Below are positions 37,367-46,141 of a DNA stretch of 64,000 nt, in pieces (the first letter of the stretch is position 1; the number at the start of each line of letters is the position of its first letter). Both the position numbers and the translations under genes were made by a program. The DNA comes from CAWANF01 sp963783355 (lineage in GTDB: Bacteria > Bacteroidota > Rhodothermia > Balneolales > DATFMH01). The DNA lies in NCBI GenBank assembly GCA_963783355.1, contig CAWANF010000007.1:399595-463594 (forward strand), in the 5' to 3' direction. The notes under the pieces were generated by a model, which was not told the DNA's origin, did not search any database, and saw nothing but the letters and a program-made list of their open reading frames with translations.

Positions 37367-38348
37367 CGATTCCTTTTTTTAGCTCTTCGTTAATATCAAA
37401 AATTTTTACAGCACGCTTCCCGTTTAAAGCGCCCGGATACCCGGTTATCAGCCCTTTTTGCTTTACATTTATGAGAAGGGGTTCGTCAATCTGTTGATCC
37501 AGCTTAATAATGTCTCCGTCCTCAAGCTGAAACAATTCCTGAACCGTGATATTGGTCTGGCCCAACAGTGCCTGAATCGGCACCATCACATTCTTTAAAT
37601 GTTTTTTATATTCCTGTACCTGCTCGGGAGACAACGTTTCTTTAGGTACTTTTCGATCCGTCTTGTAGAACGAATTGTTCATCGGATCTTTGAGGAGCTC
37701 GTAGGGATAACAAATATTCATCGTTACTGGTTGATCACCCACTATGACCTGCAATTCCACAACCAGCGCCGGTTCAACAGCCGGAATAGTATGAATGTTT
37801 TCGGGTTTGCTCTCGTAGGTAAATTGTTTGATGGTAAACCCTATATGCGCCGCCCATGCCTGCGAGAGTTCATTCAGAATCTTGTTTATCGTCCTGGACA
37901 GAATCTTCTCTTCGATGCGGGTCATTCCACGTCTCGGGCCAATTAACTCGTCGTCACTGCCACTTTGCCGTTCGATGAGGAACATGCAAAAACCCGGGTC
38001 GATTTCCATCAGGGCCCAGTCGTCGTATTCCTCAATTTTAAACAGGTAAAGCACGCTCGGTGCGTCGATCGAATTCAGGTATTCCGATATCACAACCTGA
38101 TCAATTTCCCATACCATAATTTCCACACGCAATCCCAGCGCATTGGATAGTATCCTTGTCAGGTTGCGGGCCAGCTCATCGTGGATGTTATGCAATATTC
38201 GCATAATCTCTTTGCTGACCAGCTTCGGATGTTTGAAATCATAATTGCGAACCTCGTCTATGGCCGCAGCTGGTGTTTCATCATCAGAGATGACTTCAAT
38301 GATATCCTTTATGTCGTCCGGATTTTCTTGTTCCTTTGTTGGCTCCAT
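37350..38348 (-). CDS. fliM: Flagellar motor switch protein FliM
   Basis: 332 residues. The middle domain begins at YDFKHPKLVSKEIMRILHNIHDELARNL and runs through GPRRGMTRIEEKILSRTINKILNEL, the family core including the (G)xxGxTxIE motif. The C-terminal SpoA domain (ITVQELFQLEDGDIIKLDQQIDEPLLI) is clear. The usual N-terminal CheY-binding peptide LSQxEIDALL is replaced by DDIKDIIEVISDDE. Overlaps fliN by 17 bp and follows fliL by 18 bp. Confidence 0.95.
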   Translation of the reverse strand: MEPTKEQENPDDIKDIIEVISDDETPAAAIDEVRNYDFKHPKLVSKEIMRILHNIHDELARNLTRILSNALGLRVEIMVWEIDQVVISEYLNSIDAPSVLYLFKIEEYDDWALMEIDPGFCMFLIERQSGSDDELIGPRRGMTRIEEKILSRTINKILNELSQAWAAHIGFTIKQFTYESKPENIHTIPAVEPALVVELQVIVGDQPVTMNICYPYELLKDPMNNSFYKTDRKVPKETLSPEQVQEYKKHLKNVMVPIQALLGQTNITVQELFQLEDGDIIKLDQQIDEPLLINVKQKGLITGYPGALNGKRAVKIFDINEELKKGIDGTEV

Positions 38349-38366
38349 ACCAGAAAAATTGTTCTG

Positions 38367-38879
38367 TTACTGCATTACATATTCAGTAAAGAACAAATTC
38401 CGGACCATGTTTCCCGTTTTAATCTGATTTAATTTTTTTAGAAGTGTTTTTTTTAAATCTTCCCTTCCGGTGAAGCTGCTGAGCTGGCCGACACTATACT
38501 TTGAAAGTATCGTGATAATCCGATCCCTTATGATCGGATTGCTGTTTTTCATGACCTCGAGGCTCTGTTGATCCTTCAATTCAATTCCCAGAGAGACAAG
38601 TAAATAGCGTTCGCCTTTTGTATTCGCCGGATTCACTACTATATCTTTTATCTCATAAAAAACCCCTGGTACCTTTTTTTCGGGATTAAGGTATTTATGA
38701 ATCGATTTGTAGTTATGCCCAACAACATAATAAGCTAGGATTACCTGGAAAATAATACCGACAACTAACAGGAAAATTTTTCCGATTTTGGAAATAATTG
38801 ATGATTCCTTTACGCTCTCTTTTTCATTCTGCTCAGTATCCGCCTGTTCCTTTTCATCTATATCATTCTTTTGAGCCAT
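38367..38879 (-). CDS. fliL: Flagellar basal-body associated protein FliL
   Basis: 170 residues: a cytoplasmic acidic N-terminus, one membrane helix (IGKIFLLVVGIIFQVILAYYVVG, about residues 33-55) and a periplasmic SPFH-like domain (YEIKDIVVNPANTKGERYLLVSLGIELKD). FliL supports stator function. Its start overlaps the end of motB by 17 bp. Confidence 0.9.
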   Translation of the reverse strand: MAQKNDIDEKEQADTEQNEKESVKESSIISKIGKIFLLVVGIIFQVILAYYVVGHNYKSIHKYLNPEKKVPGVFYEIKDIVVNPANTKGERYLLVSLGIELKDQQSLEVMKNSNPIIRDRIITILSKYSVGQLSSFTGREDLKKTLLKKLNQIKTGNMVRNLFFTEYVMQ

Positions 38880-39615
38880 ATCGTTTGTCTTGTATCAATT
38901 TTTTTACCATATCCGGTTTACCGTTATCATGCTTATCGGCAGAATTGTATCGGATATAAATCTCAACACGACGATTTTTTTTTCGGCCATCTTCGGTACT
39001 GTTGGAAAACATTGGGCGATATTGCCCAAAGGTAGTTGCCTGAAATTTATCAGACGGAATTGTCGAGTGGTCAATAAGGTATTCCAGCACAGATGTAGCC
39101 CGTGCAGCTCCTAATTCCCAGTTGGTGTGAAACTGTTTATTGTCTGATGAGATAGGAACGTTATCGGTATAACCCTCAACTTCTACCTCGCTTATATTTG
39201 CGCCAATGTCCGTATCCATACGCTGGGCAATCTCGTTCAAAACGGACTTGGATTTATCCAGAATGATGGCGGAACCACTGTTGAATGTAAGGGCTTCGCC
39301 TAAAATGATACGAATTCCATCCGGCAACAAATCAATCTGAACCTGATCGTTCAGCTTATTTTGATCGATATACTTCTGAAGTTTATTCCAGTTTGTTGTA
39401 CTTTTTTGCTGAATTGATTCCTTTTTTCTACTCATGACAGACTCGTTCTTGAGCACGGAACCCCTTCCCTGAAACGCACCGATGATCATATCGAACTTTT
39501 TTTTCTTAATACCAGCTGTCATGTGATACATCACGATGAAAAAAATCATCATGAGTGTAATGAAGTCACTATATGTGGTCAGCCAGTTTCCAGCACTTTT
39601 AGAAGGTTTTGCCAT
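38863..39615 (-). CDS. motB: Flagellar stator protein MotB
   Basis: 250 residues. The single helix holds the proton/sodium-binding Asp (TYSDFITLMMIFFIVMYHM, about residues 14-32). The C-terminal OmpA-like peptidoglycan-binding domain has VEVEGYTDNVPISSDNKQFHTNWELGAARATSV. The N-terminus contains the short cytoplasmic leader and NWLTTYSDF. Its start codon lies 37 bp inside the end of motA, an unusually long coupling overlap. Confidence 0.95.
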   Translation of the reverse strand: MAKPSKSAGNWLTTYSDFITLMMIFFIVMYHMTAGIKKKKFDMIIGAFQGRGSVLKNESVMSRKKESIQQKSTTNWNKLQKYIDQNKLNDQVQIDLLPDGIRIILGEALTFNSGSAIILDKSKSVLNEIAQRMDTDIGANISEVEVEGYTDNVPISSDNKQFHTNWELGAARATSVLEYLIDHSTIPSDKFQATTFGQYRPMFSNSTEDGRKKNRRVEIYIRYNSADKHDNGKPDMVKKLIQDKRYGSKE

Positions 39616-40454
39616 GTATTATTCTGATGATGTGTCCAATTTTCGTAGAGTAGTTCTTCTCTTTTCTTACTATAGCCCTTACTGTCATAATATTGCGTAT
39701 ACTCAGCGCGATCTTCCGGCGATACATAGCTCAACATTTTCTTTTCCATGATTCGCGGATTCTCTTCATTAACAATCGACATGATGGCCACTTTAAACAT
39801 TTCATATCGAGACATTTCGTGTTCACTGATGTGGGAAATCTTCCCAGCCAGCGGTGTAAAAATCAAATTGGCCAGGATTGCCCCGTAAAAGGTTGTTATT
39901 AAGGCGATGGCCAAACCCGTTGAAAGTGAATTTGGATCGGAAATATTCTGAAGCATCAGGATTAGGCCGATGACCGTACCAATCATTCCGAAAGCCGGTG
40001 AATAATTCGCCATCGAATCCATAATGGAAAAACTGTTATCAAGCCTTCTTTCCTGACTCTTAATTTGATCGTTGAGAATGCTCTCCAGGCTTTTTTTGGA
40101 AAGCCCGTCGATAGCAAGCTGAAACCCGTTTTTCAGAAAATGATTTTCAATATTCAGAACATCATCTTCAAGCATCAACAGGCCGTCACGTCTTGCCTTA
40201 CGCGCAAACATGTTCATCAGTTCAATATCTGTCCTGAGATCATATTTCTTGTCGGTAAGCACTTCTTTGACAATGCTGAAGGCAGTGACCACCGAATCAA
40301 ATCCGAAATTAATCATGCCCGTCGCCATGACGCCTCCAAACACAATCAAAAACGAAGGAAAATCGATAAATGTTGATAGTTTCCCTTGCGACACAATGGC
40401 AAAAACTACGAGGCCAAAACCCGCAATGAAACCAGATAATGCTGATTTATCCAA
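39579..40454 (-). CDS. motA: Flagellar stator protein MotA (TTG start)
   Basis: 291 residues. Four membrane helices: the first at residues 5-24 (ALSGFIAGFGLVVFAIVSQG), the last pair around NYSPAFGMIGTVIGLILMLQN and STGLAIALITTFYGAILANLIF. This is the ExbB/MotA core with the conserved proline of helix 3. The reading frame begins at TTG (40452-40454) preceded by GGAAG; no ATG fits nearby. It forms the stator with MotB. Confidence 0.94.
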   Translation of the reverse strand: MDKSALSGFIAGFGLVVFAIVSQGKLSTFIDFPSFLIVFGGVMATGMINFGFDSVVTAFSIVKEVLTDKKYDLRTDIELMNMFARKARRDGLLMLEDDVLNIENHFLKNGFQLAIDGLSKKSLESILNDQIKSQERRLDNSFSIMDSMANYSPAFGMIGTVIGLILMLQNISDPNSLSTGLAIALITTFYGAILANLIFTPLAGKISHISEHEMSRYEMFKVAIMSIVNEENPRIMEKKMLSYVSPEDRAEYTQYYDSKGYSKKREELLYENWTHHQNNTWQNLLKVLETG

Positions 40455-40475
40455 TGTATTCTTCCAGATTTAGGA

Positions 40476-40501
40476 AGCCCCCCGTTTAGTCGCGGGGGAC
40501 T
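40476..40501 (-). terminator. GC-rich hairpin between flgE and motA
   Basis: On the minus strand AGTCCCCCG and CGGGGGGCT form a 9-bp stem with one mismatch and an 8-nt loop. The following T tract is weak. It may reduce transcription from flgE into motA or stabilise the upstream mRNA. Confidence 0.5.
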
Positions 40502-40517
40502 CTTTAATTGTTACGTA

Positions 40518-42140
40518 TTATCGTTTAAGATTTACAGCTTCCTGCAACAGTTGATCGGCGGTGGTAATTACCCGCGCATTGGATTGATAAGCCCTTTGCG
40601 AAGTGATCATCTCCGTGAATTCTTTCGCCAAATCAACATTAGAACCTTCCAGTGCTCCCGAACGAACATTGGTTCCGCTTAAGTTATCAGCCGTATTGAA
40701 ATTCGGTGTACCGGATGAATTGGTTGCGCGGTAGAGTCCGTTACCAAGCGATTCCAGTCCATCGGAATTCTGAACATTTGCCAGTGCTATTTGTGCCAGA
40801 TTGATATTCTGTCCGTTATCATAGACTCCGGTGATATCTCCGTTCTCATCAATTTTCACATCTTCCATTTTACCCTGGGTAAACCCGTCCTGAGAAGCTA
40901 CCTGGGTGGAATCGAAACCGGCATACTGCGTAATTTGTGTTCCATTGCTCTGGTCTCCGAAATTAAGTTTTAATGATACCGGATTGGCTCCGTTTCCCGG
41001 ATTAAAACTTAAATCCTGCGAACCGGCACTGCTCAGGTTGCCCGCTTCGTCGAAGGTCATGGCTCCCGACTGCCCCGTGGTAATAGTTTCGCCATCGGCA
41101 AAACTGGCATCATACTTCCAGGTATTGTTATCGGTTTGTGTGAATTTGACCAATAACGTATGAGCACGGCCAAGTCCGTCGTAAACAGTTGAACTGACTG
41201 TTTTAGAACCCGTACTTCCCTTTTGATTAACTGAAAAGCTCGGGAATTTAATACTTCCGGTTCCGTTAACTGTCACGTTATTCACACCAAACTGGCTGTC
41301 GCCCATTTTGGCAGAACGGAATACAAGCAAACCGTCAACCAGGCTAGCCGAACCTTCACTCGATCCGATCCCGGTATTGAGTGAATTAACGAGGTCACCA
41401 AGAGTATCACCGGTTTTGTAGGTATAGGTCACTGTTTTTGATGTACCGTCATTCATCGTCATATCGAATTGAATGGTATCGCCGTTTACCAGGCTTTTGC
41501 TGGTCTGGGCGAGACTATTCAGGTCTGTTGCCGAAGTTGCCGGGTTGCCGCTGCTCGTCGTTAAACCGCTGGTGGATTGAACAACCTGACTCAAACTGGT
41601 GTCCGCATTCAGATTCCCCGCAAGGTTTACATTAGCCGTGGCCTTGGGTGGAAAAACACTGTCTTTATCTATTTTAATGTCATTGGTAGTTCCGCCCGAT
41701 TGTATCACACCCTGGCTGTTTGCTTCATAACCCTGAACCTGGTTGCCCGACTGATCGACGAGATACCCCTCTTTATTAAACGAGAAGTTTCCGGCCCGGG
41801 TCAATAAATTTTGATTTTGGGCTTTCACTACAAAGAAACCATTTCCTTCAATAGCCAAATCTGTTGTTCTTCCGGTCGATTGTAAGCTCCCCTGTGCAAA
41901 ATCACGTTCTATCGCGGCAATACGAACGCCCAAGCCAACCTGGTTGCCCGCCGATGGCGAAGATGCAGATCCCTGGTTGGAACCGCCTAGTTGCTGGTTC
42001 AGCATTTCGGCGAAATGTACGCTCGACGACTTATAACCCGTGGTATCAACATTGGCAATATTGTTACCAATGACGTCCATCTGGTTTTGAAAAGCCCGTA
42101 GTCCGCTGATACCGGAATTGAGTGAATTCATAAATGACAT
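40518..42140 (-). CDS. flgE: Flagellar hook protein FlgE
   Basis: 540 residues. The N-terminus MSFMNSLNSGISGLRAFQNQ and MDVIGNNIANVDTTGYKSS is the family hallmark; TTDLAIEGNGFFVV and TRAGNFSFNKEGYLVDQSG follow. The C-terminus SNVDLAKEFTEMITSQRAYQSNARVITTADQLLQEAVNLKR completes the D0 coiled coil. The central region is larger than in E. coli (402 residues), as common outside enterics. A textbook AGGAGG (42147-42152) precedes the ATG. Confidence 0.97.
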   Translation of the reverse strand: MSFMNSLNSGISGLRAFQNQMDVIGNNIANVDTTGYKSSSVHFAEMLNQQLGGSNQGSASSPSAGNQVGLGVRIAAIERDFAQGSLQSTGRTTDLAIEGNGFFVVKAQNQNLLTRAGNFSFNKEGYLVDQSGNQVQGYEANSQGVIQSGGTTNDIKIDKDSVFPPKATANVNLAGNLNADTSLSQVVQSTSGLTTSSGNPATSATDLNSLAQTSKSLVNGDTIQFDMTMNDGTSKTVTYTYKTGDTLGDLVNSLNTGIGSSEGSASLVDGLLVFRSAKMGDSQFGVNNVTVNGTGSIKFPSFSVNQKGSTGSKTVSSTVYDGLGRAHTLLVKFTQTDNNTWKYDASFADGETITTGQSGAMTFDEAGNLSSAGSQDLSFNPGNGANPVSLKLNFGDQSNGTQITQYAGFDSTQVASQDGFTQGKMEDVKIDENGDITGVYDNGQNINLAQIALANVQNSDGLESLGNGLYRATNSSGTPNFNTADNLSGTNVRSGALEGSNVDLAKEFTEMITSQRAYQSNARVITTADQLLQEAVNLKR

Positions 42141-42157
42141 AATAAACCTCCTAAGTT

Positions 42158-42183
42158 TAACAGCCGCTGTCGGTTAGCTGTTA
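42158..42183 (-). promoter_or_regulatory. Hairpin in the flgE leader
   Basis: TAACAGC and GCTGTTA arms with a 12-nt loop lie between the TIGR02530-type gene and flgE, just upstream of the flgE ribosome binding site. A GGGC/GGCC-type arm pair follows. The 111-bp gap is the largest inside the operon and could hold an extra promoter or processing site. Confidence 0.35.
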
Positions 42184-42251
42184 ATGGGCTTCCCGTAAGG
42201 GTCCGGCCCGTTATGTTTTCTGTTAGATGTAATATTTTTTTTGTTACTTGT

Positions 42252-42650
42252 TTAACCAGCTGCTGTAAAAACCGTGCTGTCGATATTTGTAAATACCCGT
42301 TCCCGTAACTCCATCATATCCATAGCGGTTACAACGGTTCTATTGGGGACGTTGACAACATAGGCCCGGCTTCCATCCAGAATGAGCGAATCCTTGCTTC
42401 CTTTTTGTTCAGCCAGATTCACAGCATTCGATATACGCCGGACATCCGCTTCTCCCAATTTGATTGAGCGTTCTTCCAAACGTTTTATGGCATGGCCGGA
42501 AAATTGCAACCCGTTATTTTGATCCGAAACTTTTTCAAGAACCTGAGCAAATGAATCACCATTCGGCGCCTGTGCCAGGGTCGATTTCTTATTCTCGTTT
42601 TGAGAAAGAGTTCCGGGATTTATTCGTCCAGTCAGGTGTTGAATATTCAT
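42252..42650 (-). CDS. Flagellar operon protein, TIGR02530 type
   Basis: 132 residues. The signature FSGHAIKRLEERSIKLGEADV...AVNLAEQKGSKDSLIL...VVNVPNRTVVTAMD...ELRERVFTNIDSTV (in pieces from about residue 50 to the end) matches the TIGR02530/flg_new family found between flgD and flgE in many non-enteric flagellar operons. Its molecular role is not established in the family; the position suggests hook assembly. The N-terminal ~45 residues are a low-complexity Asn/Gln region. Confidence 0.88.
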   Translation of the reverse strand: MNIQHLTGRINPGTLSQNENKKSTLAQAPNGDSFAQVLEKVSDQNNGLQFSGHAIKRLEERSIKLGEADVRRISNAVNLAEQKGSKDSLILDGSRAYVVNVPNRTVVTAMDMMELRERVFTNIDSTVFTAAG

Positions 42651-42671
42651 TATTCCTAACCTTTGCTCTTG

Positions 42672-43379
42672 TTATGATGACGATGATTTTTGTTCACCGA
42701 TTTCCAAAACATTGCCCAGATTGACGTATACATTATTGACTTCCAGTTCCACTCCATTACTGGAATAGCGAACTTTGTCGGCCGTACCTTCAATCAATGG
42801 ATTGGCGCTAACGGATGACGTACCGTTTTTGGCATCGATGACCACTTTATATTGCCCTTCCGGAACACTATGGCCTTTGTTGTCGGTGCCATCCCAGGTC
42901 CACGAGTTTTCGCCGCTGCCGATATTCGATAAATCGACACTTCGAACCGTATTTCCCGCGGCATCTTTGATGCTTATGGTCACACCAGAAGCGGGACCGG
43001 CAAGTTGATAATGCAGGTCTGTCGATTTTCCGGATGTATGATATACGGCGTCCGAAATGGCCTTCACCGATTTTCCGGCTATGGACGCGGCCATCGTATT
43101 AGTAAGGCCGGTGCTCATCATATTTTGACTGTTCGTCAATGCCTGAACGCCATTATTCAGGTTGATGAGTTGCTCCACCGAGTTAAACTGAGCCAGCTGT
43201 GTTGCAAACTGGGTACTGTTTAACGGGTTCATCGGATCTTGATTTTTCATTTGGGCAACAAGGAGTTGCAAGAACTCATTTTTGCCCATCGTTTTTTGTG
43301 AACTCACAGCAGTACCCGAAGCCGCCGTAGCTGGCGACACAGGAGTACTTGTTTGTGAATTGACACCTGTTACACTCAT
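42672..43379 (-). CDS. flgD: Hook capping protein FlgD
   Basis: 235 residues. The conserved core is MGKNEFLQLLVAQMKNQDPMNPLNSTQFATQLAQFNSVEQLINLN at about residues 30-75. A FlgD Ig-like/Tudor domain follows with NSWTWDGTDNKGHSVPEGQYKVVIDA. The cap polymerises the hook from FlgE. Ser/Thr-rich N-terminal tail. fliK lies 18 bp upstream. Confidence 0.96.
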   Translation of the reverse strand: MSVTGVNSQTSTPVSPATAASGTAVSSQKTMGKNEFLQLLVAQMKNQDPMNPLNSTQFATQLAQFNSVEQLINLNNGVQALTNSQNMMSTGLTNTMAASIAGKSVKAISDAVYHTSGKSTDLHYQLAGPASGVTISIKDAAGNTVRSVDLSNIGSGENSWTWDGTDNKGHSVPEGQYKVVIDAKNGTSSVSANPLIEGTADKVRYSSNGVELEVNNVYVNLGNVLEIGEQKSSSS

Positions 43380-43397
43380 AACATTGTTATTTTTGAG

Positions 43398-45170
43398 TTA
43401 TCCTGTCCATTCGTTCCGGTTAAAACCGAGATGTCGAACAGATGCAGGTGATTCCGAAACAACCGCCGTTCGTACAGACGATCCGGCCGAAGGGCCGGAG
43501 GATTTATACACCGGAGCTGCCGTTTGTTGATGATTGGTATTTCCATTATTTCCCTGTCCCTGATATCCTGTATTCTGAAACTGCAGATCGATTTCCAGCT
43601 TAAAATGCTCCTGCAGATGAACTTTGATATCCTGGATATGATGCTGAAGCATTTGATTCATTTCGGAATTATTTGAACCAAGCTGAAGATGAATGACTCC
43701 ATCCGTTTGTTTCATCGCGAGGTTGATTGATTTGCCGTCGTCCATGATGAATTTATGTTGCTGCCATTGGGTCCACTGGCCGGGTTTTCCTGAGGATATT
43801 TGTTTTTGAACAACCTGGACAATCTTAGAAGAAACATTTTGTTTGAACCCTTCCGCATTGATCAGGTTATCCGTTTTTGCAAAATTTATATCGCTTTGGT
43901 TCCGGCCGGACCGATCTTCCTTCTTCCCGGATTTTATTTGCCCGGTTTCTATGGCCTCAACCGCTTCATGTACCTGGTTTTGTACTTTGTTTTCGACATT
44001 TACGGGCGATGAATTTTTAGTGGCCGGTTTCTCGGCGGCATTTTCCGGTTTAACCGCTATTTCAGAAACCTGTTTTGTAAACTCCGCCTTATCGTACATT
44101 TTGTTTTGATGATTCACCGGCTGGGGAGGTTTCTGAGCGTCCGTCTTTTGTTCCACGATATGATGCTGGACACCGGGCAAATCGGAAAGTTTTTTCAGAT
44201 TAGTTTTGGTATCCGGAGAAATATCTTTTTGAACCGTTTGGGAAGGCTTATTTTCAACCTTTTTATCATTCTTATTCGGTTCTTCGACGGGTTTACGAGC
44301 CTGATTATGCGGTTTGTAGACATCCGTTTTCAGTTCTGTAATATCTTTTGGCGCAACTGGTTTCGGCTCACGCTCGTTGGATGTTACCTGCTTTGAAACT
44401 CCTGTGCCAATCAGACTTTTTGAAGCTGGTTCTTCTTTTGTATGTACCGGAGCTTTTAATGGCTCCGGACCTTGTTTCTTATCAGCGATCTGCGTTTTTA
44501 ATTCTTTAAATCCTTCCTTAATAACCTTTTTATCATTTTCGGCGACGGCCGTTTTCTCATTTTGCTGCTTTGATATCGGCTCAGATTTCAGGCCATTAAC
44601 TTTAATCTCTTGTTTGATTTCTTTACCCGGTGCAGCAGGGGAGGCCTTGACAACCGGAACAGAAGGTTCGTTCTGAACAGCGATTTTGGGTGTGGCCGGA
44701 ACATCCTTTGGGGAAACAGGATTAATCTTCGACTCTTTGTCAGTTGTTTTTTTCTTATCGGCTTTCAGATTGGCCTTTTTGTCGGCCAGCATTGCCAGAA
44801 CCGCATTTTGTCCTTTTGAAGTATCTACCACCCGGGAATCTGTTTCAGAATCCTTTTTCACTGTTTTGGGCGTTTCAACCAGGTCGTTTTTTGCTGACGC
44901 CACGGAGACTTCAGCAGGGGCCACATCATTAATAGGAATCGACCAGGATTGCGTTTTGCCGGCATTCTGTTTCTGCAATTTGATTTTCGGCACCTGTAAC
45001 CCTGCTTTCCCATTCTCCAGGACTGCAGTTCCGAGGCCGGGAAATTGTTCCAAAAAACTTTTCCACAAAGTTTCTTTGGAAGCCACCTTACCCGTAGCTG
45101 AACTTTTTGCTTTCGTACCCGCTACTGCCGATTCGAATTGTTGCACTATTTGGTTCAGATTCATTTTCAT
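43398..45170 (-). CDS. fliK: Flagellar hook-length control protein FliK
   Basis: 590 residues. The C-terminal domain (residues about 440-540: WTQWQQHKFIMDDGKSINLAMK, DGVIHLQLGSNNSEMNQMLQHH) matches the Flg_hook family. The N-terminal 400 residues are low-complexity, rich in Lys, Pro, Glu and Ser, as expected for the molecular ruler part. Overlaps the next gene (motE-like) by 4 bp. The many open frames on the opposite strand here are a by-product of its codon bias. Confidence 0.88.
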   Translation of the reverse strand: MKMNLNQIVQQFESAVAGTKAKSSATGKVASKETLWKSFLEQFPGLGTAVLENGKAGLQVPKIKLQKQNAGKTQSWSIPINDVAPAEVSVASAKNDLVETPKTVKKDSETDSRVVDTSKGQNAVLAMLADKKANLKADKKKTTDKESKINPVSPKDVPATPKIAVQNEPSVPVVKASPAAPGKEIKQEIKVNGLKSEPISKQQNEKTAVAENDKKVIKEGFKELKTQIADKKQGPEPLKAPVHTKEEPASKSLIGTGVSKQVTSNEREPKPVAPKDITELKTDVYKPHNQARKPVEEPNKNDKKVENKPSQTVQKDISPDTKTNLKKLSDLPGVQHHIVEQKTDAQKPPQPVNHQNKMYDKAEFTKQVSEIAVKPENAAEKPATKNSSPVNVENKVQNQVHEAVEAIETGQIKSGKKEDRSGRNQSDINFAKTDNLINAEGFKQNVSSKIVQVVQKQISSGKPGQWTQWQQHKFIMDDGKSINLAMKQTDGVIHLQLGSNNSEMNQMLQHHIQDIKVHLQEHFKLEIDLQFQNTGYQGQGNNGNTNHQQTAAPVYKSSGPSAGSSVRTAVVSESPASVRHLGFNRNEWTG

Positions 45171-45700
45171 GACATGACTTTTTTTAATATTTCTGCGGCT
45201 TTATCTGAATTCAGCGATTTTAATAATTTCTCTTTCTGCATACTGCTCGCCTTTTTATACAGTACCAGCAACTCACTGTAGCTTAATTTGTTAACAATGG
45301 GCGAGAGGGCGTCTTCATCAAGATTTAAAACACTTTTAACAGTTTCCTCTATGTTCTGATTTTGCTTTACAACTACGTTTTTTTGCAATTGAGCCAGTTG
45401 TTTGCTTTTTATGTCCAGCAAACTTTGTAAGGAATCAATTTGAGTAGATTGACTGGTAGTAAGATGGTTTAAAGTATCATTGCTCATTTGTAGCTGAGAG
45501 ATACGCAACGTCAATTTTCGAACTTCAGGATTGATGTTTTTTACGGAATCGGATTGTGCTATTTCCTTTTTAGACTGATCTTCTTTCTTTTTTTTCACTT
45601 CCGGGTGTATAACCGGGTAGATATAAAATGAAATCACAGCCGAAATCAGAAAAGCGCCGATAAGTGCCCCTACTCCTATCAGTATATTCTTTGTATTCAT
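45167..45700 (-). CDS. MotE-like flagellar protein (coiled coil + MgtE-N-like domain)
   Basis: 177 residues: an N-terminal membrane helix (ILIGVGALIGAFLISAVISFYIYPVI), a long coiled coil (about residues 55-115, KLTLRISQLQMSNDTLNHL), and a C-terminal segment (NLDEDALSPIVNKLSYSELLVLYKKASSMQKEKLLKSL) resembling the MgtE-N/FliG-like helical domain. This is the layout of MotE/YlxF proteins found between fliJ and fliK, thought to chaperone the stator. Coupled to fliK by a 4-bp overlap. Confidence 0.75.
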   Translation of the reverse strand: MNTKNILIGVGALIGAFLISAVISFYIYPVIHPEVKKKKEDQSKKEIAQSDSVKNINPEVRKLTLRISQLQMSNDTLNHLTTSQSTQIDSLQSLLDIKSKQLAQLQKNVVVKQNQNIEETVKSVLNLDEDALSPIVNKLSYSELLVLYKKASSMQKEKLLKSLNSDKAAEILKKVMS

Positions 45701-45706
45701 GCTTTT

Positions 45707-46141
45707 TTAGTTTGTTCGATTGAATCGTTGTGTTGCTATTTCATTAAGCTCAAACTGCTCTGTTCTTTCTAGATCCTGGCGGTATCTCATTCGTTCTTTT
45801 TCCTTCAGCTTCTCGAGCATGCGTGTTTTTTTATTGGCCTCAAGCAACCGTTTTCTTTGTTCGTTTACTTTCTCTTCGGCCGTTTCCATTTCATGGTCGA
45901 GTTTATTAATGGTTGCATGCTGGTCGTGGATGAATCCGTAATACTGTTTCATCTTCACCATATCTAATTCCGAATGCTGAATAAATTGCGAATGGACATC
46001 CGTTAATGAACTTTCCAAATTCTTCTGTTGCTCCTTTAATGCCTGCCATTCATTTAACGCCAGTCCAAGACGCTGTTTTTCCATATTCTCTTCGTGAGCA
46101 CGGATTTTCAAAACCGTCTCTAATTTGAACCTGAATTTCAC
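45707..46141 (-). CDS. fliJ: Flagellar export chaperone FliJ
   Basis: 144 residues forming one long antiparallel coiled coil (RFKLETVLKIRAHEENMEKQRLGLALNEW at the start). FliJ stimulates the FliI ATPase. The start overlaps the fliI stop by 4 bp, and motE-like starts 6 bp downstream. Confidence 0.9.
   Translation of the reverse strand: MKFRFKLETVLKIRAHEENMEKQRLGLALNEWQALKEQQKNLESSLTDVHSQFIQHSELDMVKMKQYYGFIHDQHATINKLDHEMETAEEKVNEQRKRLLEANKKTRMLEKLKEKERMRYRQDLERTEQFELNEIATQRFNRTN

Noticed and set aside
43398..45170. Possible tandem repeats or CRISPR-like periodicity in the fliK N-terminus
   Set aside because: Only low-complexity Lys/Pro/Glu coding sequence; no direct repeats with equal spacers.
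43800..45177. Several long frames opposite fliK
   Set aside because: They arise from the Lys/Glu/Pro-rich codon bias of fliK. No ribosome binding sites or family motifs.
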